Below, in pieces: positions 24,461 through 35,359 of a stretch of DNA of 64,000 nucleotides; position 1 is the stretch's first letter; each line of letters begins with the position of its first letter. The notes under the pieces are model-generated. The model ran no database searches. It had not been told where the DNA came from and was given only the letters and a program-made list of their open reading frames with translations. The DNA comes from Pyrus communis (lineage: Eukaryota > Streptophyta > Magnoliopsida > Rosales > Rosaceae): the NCBI RefSeq assembly GCF_963583255.1, contig NC_084819.1, positions 15,469,616 to 15,533,615 on the forward strand, in the 5' to 3' direction. The translations under genes and the position numbers were made by a program.

Positions 24461-27400
24461 CTCTTTCACCAGTCAATTGGAGCCTACTATTGCCTTTTAT
24501 TTTGTCTTCCATTTTTGCTAGGACAGTGCTCATCGATCAACAACATTGCTTGTCGAAAAAGAAAAGAAAAAAGTTCTCACAAGAGTTATCTTCGACAGGA
24601 GAAGTTAAATTCGGCAAGTAAAGTTGGTTTTAGCTTCTTCGTCGTACTTCCAGATGGAAGGATGGCGATGAAAGGAGTTTTTAATATGCTCCGACATTGG
24701 AACTGTTAAATGGGTTTAATTTCAAGATGTGAAATCTAAATCTACACATTTTTCGGACAACAACCCTATGTATTTACAGACAGTTGAAGCATGAACAGTA
24801 ACAAAAGATGCTAAAAGAGATGATATAGAAGTTCTCATTACATTCCTGGATATGCTCTAAGTTCAAACTTTTATCGTTTTGGAACATTTAATCTGCAGAA
24901 CTTGTCAATAATAATTTGGTATAATTAACGATCCACTTCGCTGCGATGAACTTCTAAGTTTGTGAATTTGTGAGTGAGTACGTAAGAATTTTCCTACTAT
25001 AATGTCTGCAACTGTGCAGGCAACTTCTAAATTTGACCAGCTTTTATGTTGAGGTAATTAATCACATGGTTAGTGTCCTCTTGTTCTATATATAATATTA
25101 AAAATAAAAGAAAATATTGGTATCTTATCATCCATTGGACTTTCTACGAATCTGGATAGTGTACGTTAAATGGAAAATGGGAATGGACTTTTCTTGACGT
25201 GCCCCTACTTTTGTCAAGCATAGGAAAAATTCATCGATTTCTTGGATATTATATGTGTTTATTACTAATTAAAGGGCAATTTTATTCAAATACATCGTTT
25301 GTATTTCTACACCAAACTTAAATTTTTAACTTGTATTGTCTTTTCTATTATATTATATATACGACCATCAAGTTCTACCATAAATGTGAGATTCATTTTC
25401 ATTACGCCCCCTCACGTATGTCGAATTTTCAAGACTAACATATATACAGTACAAACGGAATGACATGAAGTACGTGAGGCCGTTGGTTTTCACATGTAGG
25501 ATAACCTACTCTGTTACCATGAAGAAGTTAAGGACTACCATAAAACCATTTAGCGATATGGAGAGTAGCTCAACTTAATATGTATTTGCAAGGTCTCTTC
25601 TCCTATCATTGTGAGATTCATTCTCAAGAATCTCAACACTCTCCTCCAACCCCTCCCGGTCAGAGCCTTCCATCGTCTTCGTTGAGTAAATTCAAAAGGT
25701 TTTGTTTCGTCCGGAGTTATGTATTTTTCAACGTTTTTGTTTTTTGTCTTTTGTTGATTTTCATAGATGATTTACCAAGTAGAATTTGGGTGTGGATTGT
25801 AAGAGGGTGTAGAGATGCATACTATGGGTTTTGAGCGCTTTTGATTTTTCAATAGATTTTGTGGATTGGATTCATTTTGTTCTAGCTTCAGCTCATCTCT
25901 CTATCCTTACCGATGGTTCAATTGAAGGTTTTTTCACATATTCTCATGGTGTTCGGCAAGCGCATTTTTTTATCTCCCAACCAGCACACTTATATATATA
26001 ATAACCTATCATTATAAATGAGAGCTAATTGCTCAAATCAAGGTGTTTATATATAAGGTTAACATTCCAAGTCGACATAGCTACTGCCGTTGACCTAATT
26101 GGAAGAAAAGCAGACAATGATGTGCCTCAAGGGATTCGCCACTTCATTTCTACCGGCGTGCTCGACAAATTTAGTAGGAGAGTGAAAAAATCCATGGCAA
26201 CACACAAAAAAATACTTCGCCATCCCGGGTATACAATATCCCTTCAATATGTCCCCCGCATGCTCCAGAGGTTCTCACTAACCATGTCATTTGCAACAGT
26301 TACAGCAATATTTTCATTGGAAAGTTTGACCCTCTTCGAGGGGTTTTCTATTGCATTTGTGAATGGCAGACATGTTTTGATGTCCTCATGAGAGGGAAAT
26401 GTCGCATCACTTCTTTCTCCTGCATAGAATTAAGTCAAAATCTATGAAGAATAATGTACAATATAAGAAAACTATATGGAATTAAATATCTCCAAAACAA
26501 GTTGAATTTTTTATACTAGTCTTCTTCTATAACACGCGTTTGAAACATCTTAAAAGTTTGAAAAAATCACAAAATTGATCAATCGAAAAATGACGAATCA
26601 AAAAATAATTTAAAAGAGACAAGAAAGAGATCGAATTTGAAAAGAACACATTCAATCAACCTTATTCCTTTTATCCTCTCCTCAGTCCATTTGCTCCCAT
26701 GCCACTCATTCTTATAGAGAAGCAAGTTTTCATTAGTTTTTCCAAGTCTCTTTCAATCTCAATTCCACTACTTTTCACTTCCCTCCCTATTCTTCTCCAC
26801 TTCCTCCTCCCTCTTAAATGCTAAACAACATCTCAGTTTACTCTCGGTTTCTAAGTTGATAACCATGATAAAATGAAAAAAAAAACTAATTGTGAAGAAT
26901 AAATATATTATTAACTTCATGTACTCATAAAAAAGTTGGAAGGTACTATTGGACGATGAAACCAATGATGCAAATTAGTAATTTTTTTTGCTATAGATTA
27001 AGTATTCACTTTTTTCACATGAACACAAAAAAAATGACAAACTGCATTATATAAAAGAAAAGAACAATGTATAACACGAATTACCTTTTGAGATCACATG
27101 ATAGGAATATCTGGCTAGAAAAAGATTTCTTTATATATATATTTTTTTAAATAGAAAATTCCAAAGCTTAGCACTAACTACCATAAGAAAAATAAAAAGA
27201 ATTAGATTGTTGGTTTGCAAACTTGGGTTGGGCTGCGACTATGTCCTTGAAAACTTGAAAATATAAAACATTTACGGAAAGTTTGAATCCCATTAGGCCC
27301 AACTAATTTGTTTAGAGATTAGAACTACAAAAAGTGCAATCTAATTGGCACAATTTATGACGAACAAATTTTTTTTTTACACCAATGCTATTTTCTATGT

Positions 27401-28100
27401 GAAACGATGAATTTCTTAAATTAAATATTATATTAGAGAGATAGCGTGGAGGGGATTTAACCTAATATGCATGGATAAATGATCTTAACAATTTAAATTA
27501 CAAGCCCGTTAGTACTTGTAATTCTTACGGCATGTGCCAGATATATTTAATCTTCAAAAACAAATCATTTTGTTTTGCAGAAAACTCTACAATTAACATA
27601 ACGATGGCAAAGTTCGAGTTGATTGGAAAACTGACGATATAGTTCGGCATACAAAATCATGCTTAAGCTAATTTCACATGATGAGGATACTAATAAAATT
27701 TGTGGATTGTTAAAAGGAAATTAAACCTGCTTATGGTGCACGTCTCAATAATTTTCAAGACATTTCAATTGATCAATCTTAAAAAGAAAAATAGATATTT
27801 CCAACTAGTTAATTTTTACCTTAACTATATATTGGGGTTGGATTGGATTGGATTTGGTTTGAATCTAGATAAAGTTCTTATATCTGAACGAATCTGTAAA
27901 ATTAAGGAAGGTTTGTATCTTTTCTTATTCAAATGATAGAAATTCATTAAATTCAATGGAAACGTTTACATCAAAGATCAAAGTATTAACCAACCACTCT
28001 GGCTCAAACGGATCCCAGCTATGAAATCCCGTGAAACAAAAGAAGCCACTAAATGTGGTGCCTTATTACAAACGAGGAGCAAAAAGAACTTCTAATGACC
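24461..28100. repeat. Tandem duplication, right copy
   Basis: This is the head-to-tail partner of 13973-24460. It lacks the four large insertions of the left copy and so preserves the pre-insertion state of the unit (about 3.6 kb). The unit boundary shows the 3-bp identity ctc: the unit begins with ctcttt, and the sequence after the right copy also begins with ctc. Confidence 0.93.
26244..26419 (-). pseudogene. Gene relic exon, right duplicate
   Basis: An acceptor-like TATGCAG at 26420 onward (minus strand) leads into about 58 open codons reading ERSDATFPSHEDIKTCLPF and onward through SKRVKLSNENIAVTV to LWSMRGTY and a stop. The opposite strand is also open over part of the region (26029-26391), so the true strand is uncertain. 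I do not recognise the family. Confidence 0.35.
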
Positions 28101-28117
28101 TCAAATGCTTTTGTAAA

Positions 28118-28265
28118 GGGGTGTGCTATCCACACATTCCAAATTACTTCTCACACATCCATTGTTCATTTCTGTCCGTTGATCTTCTTCAATTCATTTG
28201 ATTTGACGGCCGAAAATTAGAAGCGTGTGTGAGAAGTAATATGGGGTGTGTGGATATCACACCCC
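28118..28265. mobile_element. hAT-like MITE, 148 bp
   Basis: Inverted ends of about 45 bp begin ggggtgtgctatccacaca on the left and, read inward from the right, ggggtgtgatatccacaca. An 8-bp duplication tttgtaaa flanks it (28110-28117 and 28266-28273). It sits only about 17 bp outside the right end of the tandem duplication. Confidence 0.88.
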
Positions 28266-28273
28266 TTTGTAAA

Positions 28274-28897
28274 CTCTGTATGTCATATAAGAGACCTTCA
28301 AGCATAGCGTCAGGATGCATTGCACCCTTAATTCCAACTGACCTCCAGAAAACCTTTCTCTACGCATGCCAAAATTAAGGAAGGTTTGAATCTATTCAGG
28401 AACTCTTTTATGTCGACTCCCATTCACGATATCACTGTGGTTGAATCATACAACTTTTTTGTTGTCCTTTCTTATTTGAGTTATGTGTAGAAAACAAAAA
28501 CTTCTTCCATTTCGAAAAAAATAACTAAGGTTGGAGTCGACAATCGTTCAAATGTATATTTCTTTGAAATTCTCTTTTGAAGCTTTTAGCTAAAGTGTAT
28601 ATGCTCTTTTAGATTTCTATAAGATTAAAAACCTCTGCGATATTACCTCAAGTAATTTTTACTTTCAAACTCCCAAGTGGTAAATCACGATCCACAAAGA
28701 AGGGTGCGGATCAGTCATCAAGTATTGGAGAATGGAAGATATAGCTGGGTTTCTACGAAGAACTACGAGAAGATTATCAGCCACAGTTCAAGGGAGCAGA
28801 CATTTTGATGTTTCCAAATTCTGTCATGGTTCATACATCGTTTCTATTTTTATTTATGTGGTAACTTTTTACTCTAGAAATGGTGTAAATTTCTTTA
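28274..28897. other. Intergenic DNA, no gene seen
   Basis: No recognisable coding region was found. The open frame at 28732-28938 on the plus strand overlaps the last exon of the cysteine-rich gene and has no motif. Confidence 0.4.
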
Positions 28898-29337
28898 CTA
28901 ACAAGTACATGAGCAATATCCATTGTCGCATTTGTTAGCGTTGCATCCAGATGGGCATGTTGCCATGTGCTTGCACTGCCAGTCCCAATAACAGAAGTGG
29001 TGAGGGTCATCAGGTCCACGTCGACGTCGACGTTCAACTCCTGGATAAAAATTAAGAAAAAAGATTAATATCATCAAAAAATTAAGCAGGATAGTATAGC
29101 TAAGTCTCTTAATTAGTTACTATTAAGAATTTATAAAAAAATTAATCTTTTACTGTTTCATACCAGTGATTGCTTCTGCAATGGCGTTGTTGTTTGCACA
29201 GCCACAAACACATCGACCAGTTCTGCACTTGTTGGCTAGGCACCCATAACACAAGCTTATATAATCAACAGGGCGTTCACATTGCATTGCTGTGTCCTCC
29301 TTTATTGTGTCTCTTGCTTCAATTTCTTTTGAAAATC
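28898..29337 (-). CDS. Cysteine-rich secreted-type peptide, two repeated modules (5' exon not found)
   Basis: Two exons join in frame on the minus strand: 29164-29337 and 28898-29040, across a GT-AG intron (ACTG|gtatga, atccag|GAGTT). The first exon has phase-1 boundaries at both ends and carries an acceptor (aatgcag), so an earlier exon must exist. No in-frame ATG precedes the acceptor without a stop. Exon 1 encodes an acidic stretch and then C-x9-CYGCLANKCRTGRCVCGC. Exon 2 encodes a VERRRRRGPDD linker and then C-x5-C-x5-CPSGCNANKCDNGYCSCTC, followed by TAG. There are 15 cysteines in all. The two ends are versions of one module, C-x(2,3)-C-x-A-N-K-C-x2-G-x-C-x-C-x-C. Plant cysteine-rich peptides often carry their signal peptide on a separate first exon joined in phase 1. 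I found none in the 2 kb upstream. The family is unknown to me; function is not inferred. The gene could be intact with a distant exon, or a relic. Confidence 0.65.
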
Positions 29338-31412
29338 CTGCATTCGATTAACATTTTTCATCGATCTTTAGATTTTTCATTCAGTTTCTAAGCGTTATGA
29401 TTTCAAACTTTGTGTGCATGTATAATGGTAAGGGCACGGGTCATGGACTCATGGGCTAAAGATAAAATCTCGCCCCTCAAACTAACATCATTCATGAAAT
29501 TTAGCCTTTCAAATTTTGTGTTGTTTTAATGGCCATTAAGGTTAAAGGATAAAAAGTGTTAGGTGACTCGTTTTCATTAGCTACATGTATTGTCCAAAAC
29601 ATAAAATCTTGGACATAACCTGAAGGAGCCTTAATTGGGCTCCAACTAGCCTAGGCTGATTAGGTGCGTTAGAAAGCTTTCTTTGCAACTTGGGACTAGA
29701 TCTTCTTGTCTGGGCTAAAAGCCATGTGTTATATATGCTCTTATTGTTTAAAAATACTATTCAAACTAAACTATAGAAAGAAAAAAAGAAGGCAGGTAGG
29801 GGTTTGCGGTAGTGGTTTGCAGTAGTGGATAGGGCCTTTCTCCTCAATTTACTTGTAGCGGTAACTGTACATTTTTTACAATGTTCATTTACTGATCGCA
29901 CTCGATCCCAAAGAATCAAATGTTTCAAGTACCAATGCCATTTACTTTCTAAGAAGGTTGGTGAATATTAGGAGCCTAAGGGGCTTTCCATTTCAATGAA
30001 TGTTCTTTTTCTTGGTTGTTTATTTTCTTTTCCATTTCTCTTTCATGTTCGTGGCTGTGTTCTTGGGTTTATTGGAAAGTGGAAGCGCTCTGTTCTATAA
30101 GATAAAAAATGTCAAAAGAGTTAACATTTATGATCCATATGATTCTCTTCATAGTTTATACAGTTCTCATTTCTTATTTACAATCGAGCACTTGTCATGC
30201 ATGATTTGATGTCAATTTGCCGAACACATGTGGAGACACGCTCGTCGTGTCTAGATGAATGCTGCATGTGTTTTTGAGGGGAAAAATTTGAGTCTGTCAG
30301 CTTAATCCGTTGCATGGTTAAATATTTTTATAAGACAATAATTTATATTGTATTGGATATTATCAGTCTTATGTAGGAGAGATTCTTTATCGTAACTAGA
30401 ACATAGTTTTAGTGGCACCACCTGCCACATAAATGTTTGACATGTGTTTAAAAAAATAAATCATTTGTCTAATGACCATTTGCCACTTGATGAGAAGAGA
30501 GTATCGCTCCTTGTATAAGTACAACTTCCAGTACTCACAGTCCTACACGTTTGTGAGAGTGGCTAGTCAAGCTACTATATGGATAGTTTTCTTGTTATTA
30601 GAATTACCAAAGTGCTAATGTGGCTTACGGGTAGGACTTCAGCTTCCGGTAATCCTTTCACGTTATGTGAGAAATAGAGAGAATTATCACATATCTCTAG
30701 TAAATAACTGCTACCATTGATCGTTTACAATTATAACTCACAATCTTACATACCGTAAAACCGATGCTATCATAATTCGATTCTCATTATAATTATGAGT
30801 GACGACTTATATCGATCGGACGTTAGCTTTCATAATCTCATGATGGAATTTGCAATAAGTGTACAGATTAATCACATGCAAGATGGCCAAGGTTTCTCTA
30901 GGATTGTTGACTTCTTGGACCTATGAAATACGACTACAAAAGTCATCAAAATTTCCACAAAAGATTCTTATGCATAAAGCTTTGTTTGTACTAGGGTGAT
31001 TGTAATAGTTTGCTGTGATTTACTAGTGTAGACGTGACATAATATTGTAGCATTAACATTCTTTATCGTCAACATTATTTTTTGGGACCGGTTAGAAGTT
31101 TCGTCACGACAATCTACTCTTTTAAAGTTACCTACAATCTTATTACAGTGTGTTCATAGGTATATTTTAATTGACTTCGACTAAATTGGATGATCAACAT
31201 TTCACAAGACAAGCATATAAAATTATTGAAATTAAATTAAATTTTCGTTGCTGATATACTTGCAGGCAATGCCTCAGTTGTCGCTAAAAGTCTCAAACTC
31301 TTTTCACACCAAAATAGAAGAGTTGAAGCTTCAACCAAAAGTCTAGGGTTTCAAAGTTCTGGACGGAGAAACTTGAAGAATATTTACAACATTTCAGAAG
31401 TTTCTTAGTTCT
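29338..31412. other. Intergenic DNA, no gene seen
   Basis: I searched this for a minus-strand signal-peptide exon for the cysteine-rich gene and found no convincing one. The plus-strand open frame at 30000-30209 begins with a hydrophobic run but has no further features. No element with paired ends is visible. Confidence 0.45.
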
Positions 31413-32895
31413 TCAACTAGCAGCATTGCAAGTCCACAGATTTCCCCACATATTTTCATAAGAAATCTCAATAAATTCATCAATGGCCTGGTGCAATAGC
31501 GTGTCAAGGATCCGCCCTTCAAATTCCTCGCAGATTTCATCGAAACCTTCGAACCCGACCACATTCTTGGCCACCCAGTTTGATTCTTTCAAATCCTCCT
31601 CCGTCCAATTTTGGATTTTGGAAGCCAGCAGCTTTGCGTAGTCTCTGGTTTCCTCTTCGTTAATCGGCTCAAAATCTTTCCTTTTTGCTGCCTTCACTTC
31701 TGAGCTGTCACTAAAAGGAGCTTTTGGTGACGGTTTCACAGTGGAGTTCAAATCCATGGGAATTGAATATCCTATAAGAAAAATTAACACACAAAAATGA
31801 ATTTAGAATGAATTGATTAGACAATGTGCTAAATGAAATTACTTAGCATTTTGCAATGAAAACTGAGGAAACAAAAGCAGACATGCGCTTACTCAAGTTG
31901 ATCAGCAACCAGTATCGAATCCATTTTTAGCAATTTCGATTAGAGTGATTAGAATATTTGTAATCAGAAATAAAAATTTGTTGGAAACAGAACAAACCTG
32001 ATAACCAAGCTTCATGCTCGATCAACATGTCATCAATGTCAAGAACTGAAACAGGGCTTGCATCGTTCTCTGAGGAGCCATGAAATTCAGCAGCCTCTTT
32101 TCCCTTCTCAGCTTCATTTTTATGGTTTCTCTTCTTGATTTTTGGTTCCACCACAACTTTCTTCTTCTCGGTTGCTTTCTTCAATGCAAGATTTCCGCTC
32201 TCCCCCTTCAAATTCGCACCAGCATTTTTGTAACCCTTTGAAGATTTTGCACCAATTTCCCTTCTGGGCTCATCTTTTAACCTAGAAATCTTCTTGCTTT
32301 GCTTTATCATTACAGTTTTTTCCTTCTTCTCCTTCATAATCTCATCATTCTTCACCTTGTTCTTCTTACTACTCTGTTCCTTCTTCCCCTGCCCCAGTTC
32401 CCCAAACCCCACCTCAGATTTCTTCACCATCGACCCAACTCCCTTCGATTTCTCACCCACATTGTCCAAACACACAACCAGAAAATCATGGCTGTTCTTC
32501 TGACGATGCATAACCTCCGGAACTTCACGAAAAGAAACCGAGGTTCGAACCCTACGATGCGGATGATCCTGCTGATCATTCGAGTCAAAACCCATCAAGT
32601 AATCTGCAAAACTCAACGACCTACTTCGACTGACCAACTCCGGGGCTCTTGAAACCCAATTTGTTTCCGGGAACGAGTCCAAACCCATCAGCCTTGCCAC
32701 GATTCCAGGCGTGACAGAAGCTGAAGATTGAATTTTGGGATCAGGGTTTTGTTTTCTGGAGGATTTTGCGAGTTGGGTAGTGTTAGATTCTGGAATTTGA
32801 TCTGATGGGTGTGTTGGAACGCTTCCATTGCACAAAAGCCGGCGCAGGATGCCATTGAAACAGCCAGAGGTCTGATGAGCTGAGTTACCACTCAT
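31413..32895 (-). CDS. TRM-like protein (VARLMGL motif, DUF4378-like tail)
   Basis: Two exons, 31998-32895 and 31413-31771, join in phase 1 across a GT-AG intron (TATCAG|gtttgt, cttatag|GATATTC) to give 418 residues. The N terminus (CFNGILRRLL) is followed by VTPGIVARLMGLDSFPET at about 62-79, the signature of the plant TRM/LONGIFOLIA superfamily; in that family such proteins recruit TON1 and PP2A to microtubule arrays. A lysine-rich, disordered middle (about 150-280) follows. The last exon has a compact acidic helix region (DYAKLLASKIQNWTEEDL, then FDEICEEFEGRILDTLLHQA) resembling a DUF4378 end. The protein is short for the superfamily, similar to small members such as TRM28. The motif is seen; the microtubule role is inferred from the family. 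A 28-bp tandem duplication lies about 110-165 bp upstream of the ATG. Confidence 0.85.
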
Positions 32896-33004
32896 GACTG
32901 TAACTTTTTAGAGAGAGAGAGAGAGACTGAGAGATTTGAAGTCGTGTTTTTGGAGTGAGAGAGGGGTTTTTTTTGGGTGATTCGAATATGGTGGTGTTGT
33001 TAGT

Positions 33005-33060
33005 GGTTTATCAAGGAAGGATTGAAGACTTTGGTTTATCAAGGAAGGATTGAAGACTTT
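33005..33060. repeat. 28-bp exact tandem duplication upstream of the TRM-like gene
   Basis: The 28-bp sequence ggtttatcaagg...gacttt occurs twice without a gap (33005-33032, 33033-33060). It lies about 110-165 bp upstream of the start codon at 32895, inside the presumed promoter or 5' UTR. Confidence 0.92.
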
Positions 33061-33289
33061 GGTCGTTGAGTTCACATTAGGGAAGTAGAAATTTATAAAA
33101 ATATGGGAAAATTGGTGATCAGACGCGCACTTTGGTCGCGTAAAGAATGTATAGTTAAACACAAAATGGTCTGTCACCGTGTTGCTGTTGTCAGTCATGT
33201 TAAATAATATTTATAATTCATAATTTTTTAGTCACTGTACCTTGTCATTGTATGTATTCTTCTGTAATTTTCAAGTCTCGCTAACTTGG

Positions 33290-33721
33290 TATCGATGGGC
33301 TTTTAATAAAAACTGTTTTTGTTGTGCTTTTTATAAAAACTGTTTCTGTTGTAATGTAGAAATAAACAATTGTAAAATAAAAATAAATTTGTTAAGTATT
33401 TGGTAAACTATTTTTTTTAAAGTGTTTTTAATAAATAAAAAAATGTGTTCCAGTGTTTGGTAAATTTTTATATAAATTGTTTTGAATATGTTAAATGACT
33501 AAAAATGATATAGTATTTAATGTGATATAATAATTGTCAAAAACAATAATGCAGGGGAAAAATTATAATTTTGTAAAACATGTGGGGATATACTTGTTAT
33601 TTGAAAAATTCATTAAATGAGCATTGATTACTATGCTTTGAAAAAAACATGGTAGACCATGCTTCTGCCTTTCTATACTTTTCCAGTTTTTTTTTTTTTT
33701 TTGCTTTACCAAACAAATTTA
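33290..33721. mobile_element. Diverged MITE-like fragment
   Basis: The sequence repeats themes of the next element (tttggtaaac, taaaactgtt, ataaacaa) and ends in ctttaccaaacaaattt. It looks like an older member of the same family without readable termini. Confidence 0.4.
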
Positions 33722-34578
33722 GGGCTGGTTTGGTATTGTTGTGCTTTGAAAAAAAAAAAAAGTGTTTCTACTGTGCTGTGAGAATAAGCAGCTGTGAAAT
33801 AAAACAGCAGAGTGTTTGGTAAACTTTTTTGTAAAAGTGCTTTTGGAAAAAAAGCAGCATTATAGTGTTTGGTAAACTTTTATATAAAACAGTTGTGCCT
33901 ATGTGAAATAACCAAAAAAGGTATAATACTAGATGTGTGACATCCCACATCGCCCAGGGGTGTGATCCTTATATGTATATTCTCATCCCTACCTAACACG
34001 AGGCCTTTTGGGAGCTCACTGGCTTCGTGTTCCATCGGAACTCCGAAGTTAAACGAGAAGGGGGCTAGAGCAATCCCATGATGGGTGACCTACTGGGAAG
34101 TTGCTCATGAGTTCCCAAAAACAAAACCGTGAGGGAATGAAAAGCCCAAAACGGACAATATCGTGCTACGGTGAAATCGGGCCCTGGAAGTGGTCCCGCC
34201 TGGACCGAGATGTGACAAGATGTGCCATTAATTTAATTTTCTTAAGAAATAAAGGTGAATTACTAAATATACTTTATTTTTAAAAGAAAAATATTTATAA
34301 ACTTTATCTTAAACGTATAATCCAACGTTTAACAAGAAATCATAATCCAACATTCAACATATAATCCAAAATTTATGCAACTTCACGTTTTCAGTTTTCT
34401 TTTACCAAAAACTGTGAAAATAAGCTGTTTTAAGTGTTTACCAAACACTTTTTTGAGCTCAGTTTTTTTTTATACCCATTTTTTTTTATAAAAACACCTC
34501 AGTACCAAACTAGTACTTAATGTTCTAGATTTTTTAATAAACAGTTTTTTTATAAGCACCACAATCCCAAACCAACCC
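33722..34578. mobile_element. MITE-like element interrupted by a Cassandra LTR
   Basis: The outer ends are inverted: ggctggtttggtattgttg at the left and, read inward from the right, gggttggtttgggattgtgg followed by tgcttataaa. Without the 282-bp Cassandra insertion and its duplicated target it would be about 570 bp. I could not confirm a target duplication at the outer ends. Confidence 0.65.
33936..34217 (+). mobile_element. Cassandra TRIM solo LTR with 5S rRNA-like core
   Basis: The 282-bp segment starts TGTGACATCCC and ends GATGTGACA, with AGATG duplicated on both sides (33931-33935 and 34218-34222). At about 34030-34108 it contains the 5S rRNA-like block: catcggaactccgaagttaa, then ctagagcaatcccatgat, then gggtgacc and ctgggaagttgctc. 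These match the 3' half of plant 5S rRNA, including its internal control region. This is the hallmark of Cassandra elements, whose LTRs carry 5S-derived Pol III signals. No internal region or second LTR remains. Confidence 0.93.
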
Positions 34579-35156
34579 AAAAAGACATTGTACGTCTTTA
34601 CATTGTAGTAAAAAGATTGTACTCTTTACACAAATGAAATCTTGGAAAGCCAATTCTACAGGGTACCAGCCTTCTTAAATCCTTGGGTTTCAATTTTCTT
34701 ACCTGTGATCGTGTTCTTCTTCTTGTTCTTTGTCCTCCTTCTGTTCATCATGGCCTCTTTCTCTTAGTCCTCTAGTCTAAATCCCAACTTCACAAACTTC
34801 GTCAAACTATTTGATTCAAACTATCTCATATGGTTTTGTCAAATTACCTATTTTCTTGATGAACATGAATTTTGGTCTCATATTGATGGCTCGTCTCCCC
34901 CACCATCCACAATCATAACCGATCCCAACCCCACGGACACCAACACAACTTCTATTGAAATTGACAACCCATAATACGCCACTTAGGAAGATCAACTTTC
35001 ATCTCCTACCTCACACAAGCACCATCTCCGGAGCCATTCTCCCGGTCACCATTGCCTGTCCCATCGCATTTGAAATTTGGACCGCTCTGCCACACTCCAT
35101 TTTCTTATTTATTAATGTGTGTCACACTATAATTTACCTCTTAAATATTATAACCT
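34579..35156. other. Intergenic DNA, weak retroelement-like text
   Basis: Positions about 34780-35090 read in pieces like the N terminus of a copia gag (tttgattcaaactatctcatatgg resembles the FD-x-NYL-x-W motif), and the frames are broken. I regard it as a probable gag remnant on the plus strand and am not certain. Confidence 0.35.
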
Positions 35157-35169
35157 ATTTGATTGGTTT

Positions 35170-35346
35170 TTTTATTTTTTTTAAACAAACGATAGTATCT
35201 ACATTAAGGGAGTGGGGAAGTAGACTAAGTCTTACAATGAGCTTGCCATAATAATGTGGTTCAAGTTTGCTTTTGACAAAAATCGAACCTAAAACCTCTC
35301 ACTTACAAGTGAAGAGGAAGATCACTATATCGTAGTATTAAGTAAC
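35170..35346 (-). mobile_element. tRNA-derived SINE with 13-bp target duplication
   Basis: On the minus strand the element begins tgttacttaatactacgat, has a Pol III A-box-like region (atatagtgatcttcc) and a B box (ggttcgattt), and ends in a T/A-rich tail. Both sides carry attgattggttt preceded by an extra t: the 13-bp repeat attTgattggttt lies at 35157-35169 and 35347-35359. The layout resembles the Au-type SINEs found across angiosperms. Confidence 0.88.
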
Positions 35347-35359
35347 ATTTGATTGGTTT

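Noticed and set aside
26029..26391. 120-codon plus-strand frame in the right duplicate as a real gene
   Set aside because: There is no recognisable domain. The left copy is disrupted at the matching place, and the minus strand looks more exon-like.
31791..31997. An extra small exon in the TRM-like gene (ggattcgatactgg... on the minus strand)
   Set aside because: No acceptor is visible, and direct joining of the two exons already keeps the frame (LSG|YSIPMDL).
34030..34110. Functional 5S rRNA gene
   Set aside because: Only the 3' part of 5S is similar, it is mutated, and it lies inside a TG...CA segment with an AGATG target duplication, so it is a Cassandra LTR.
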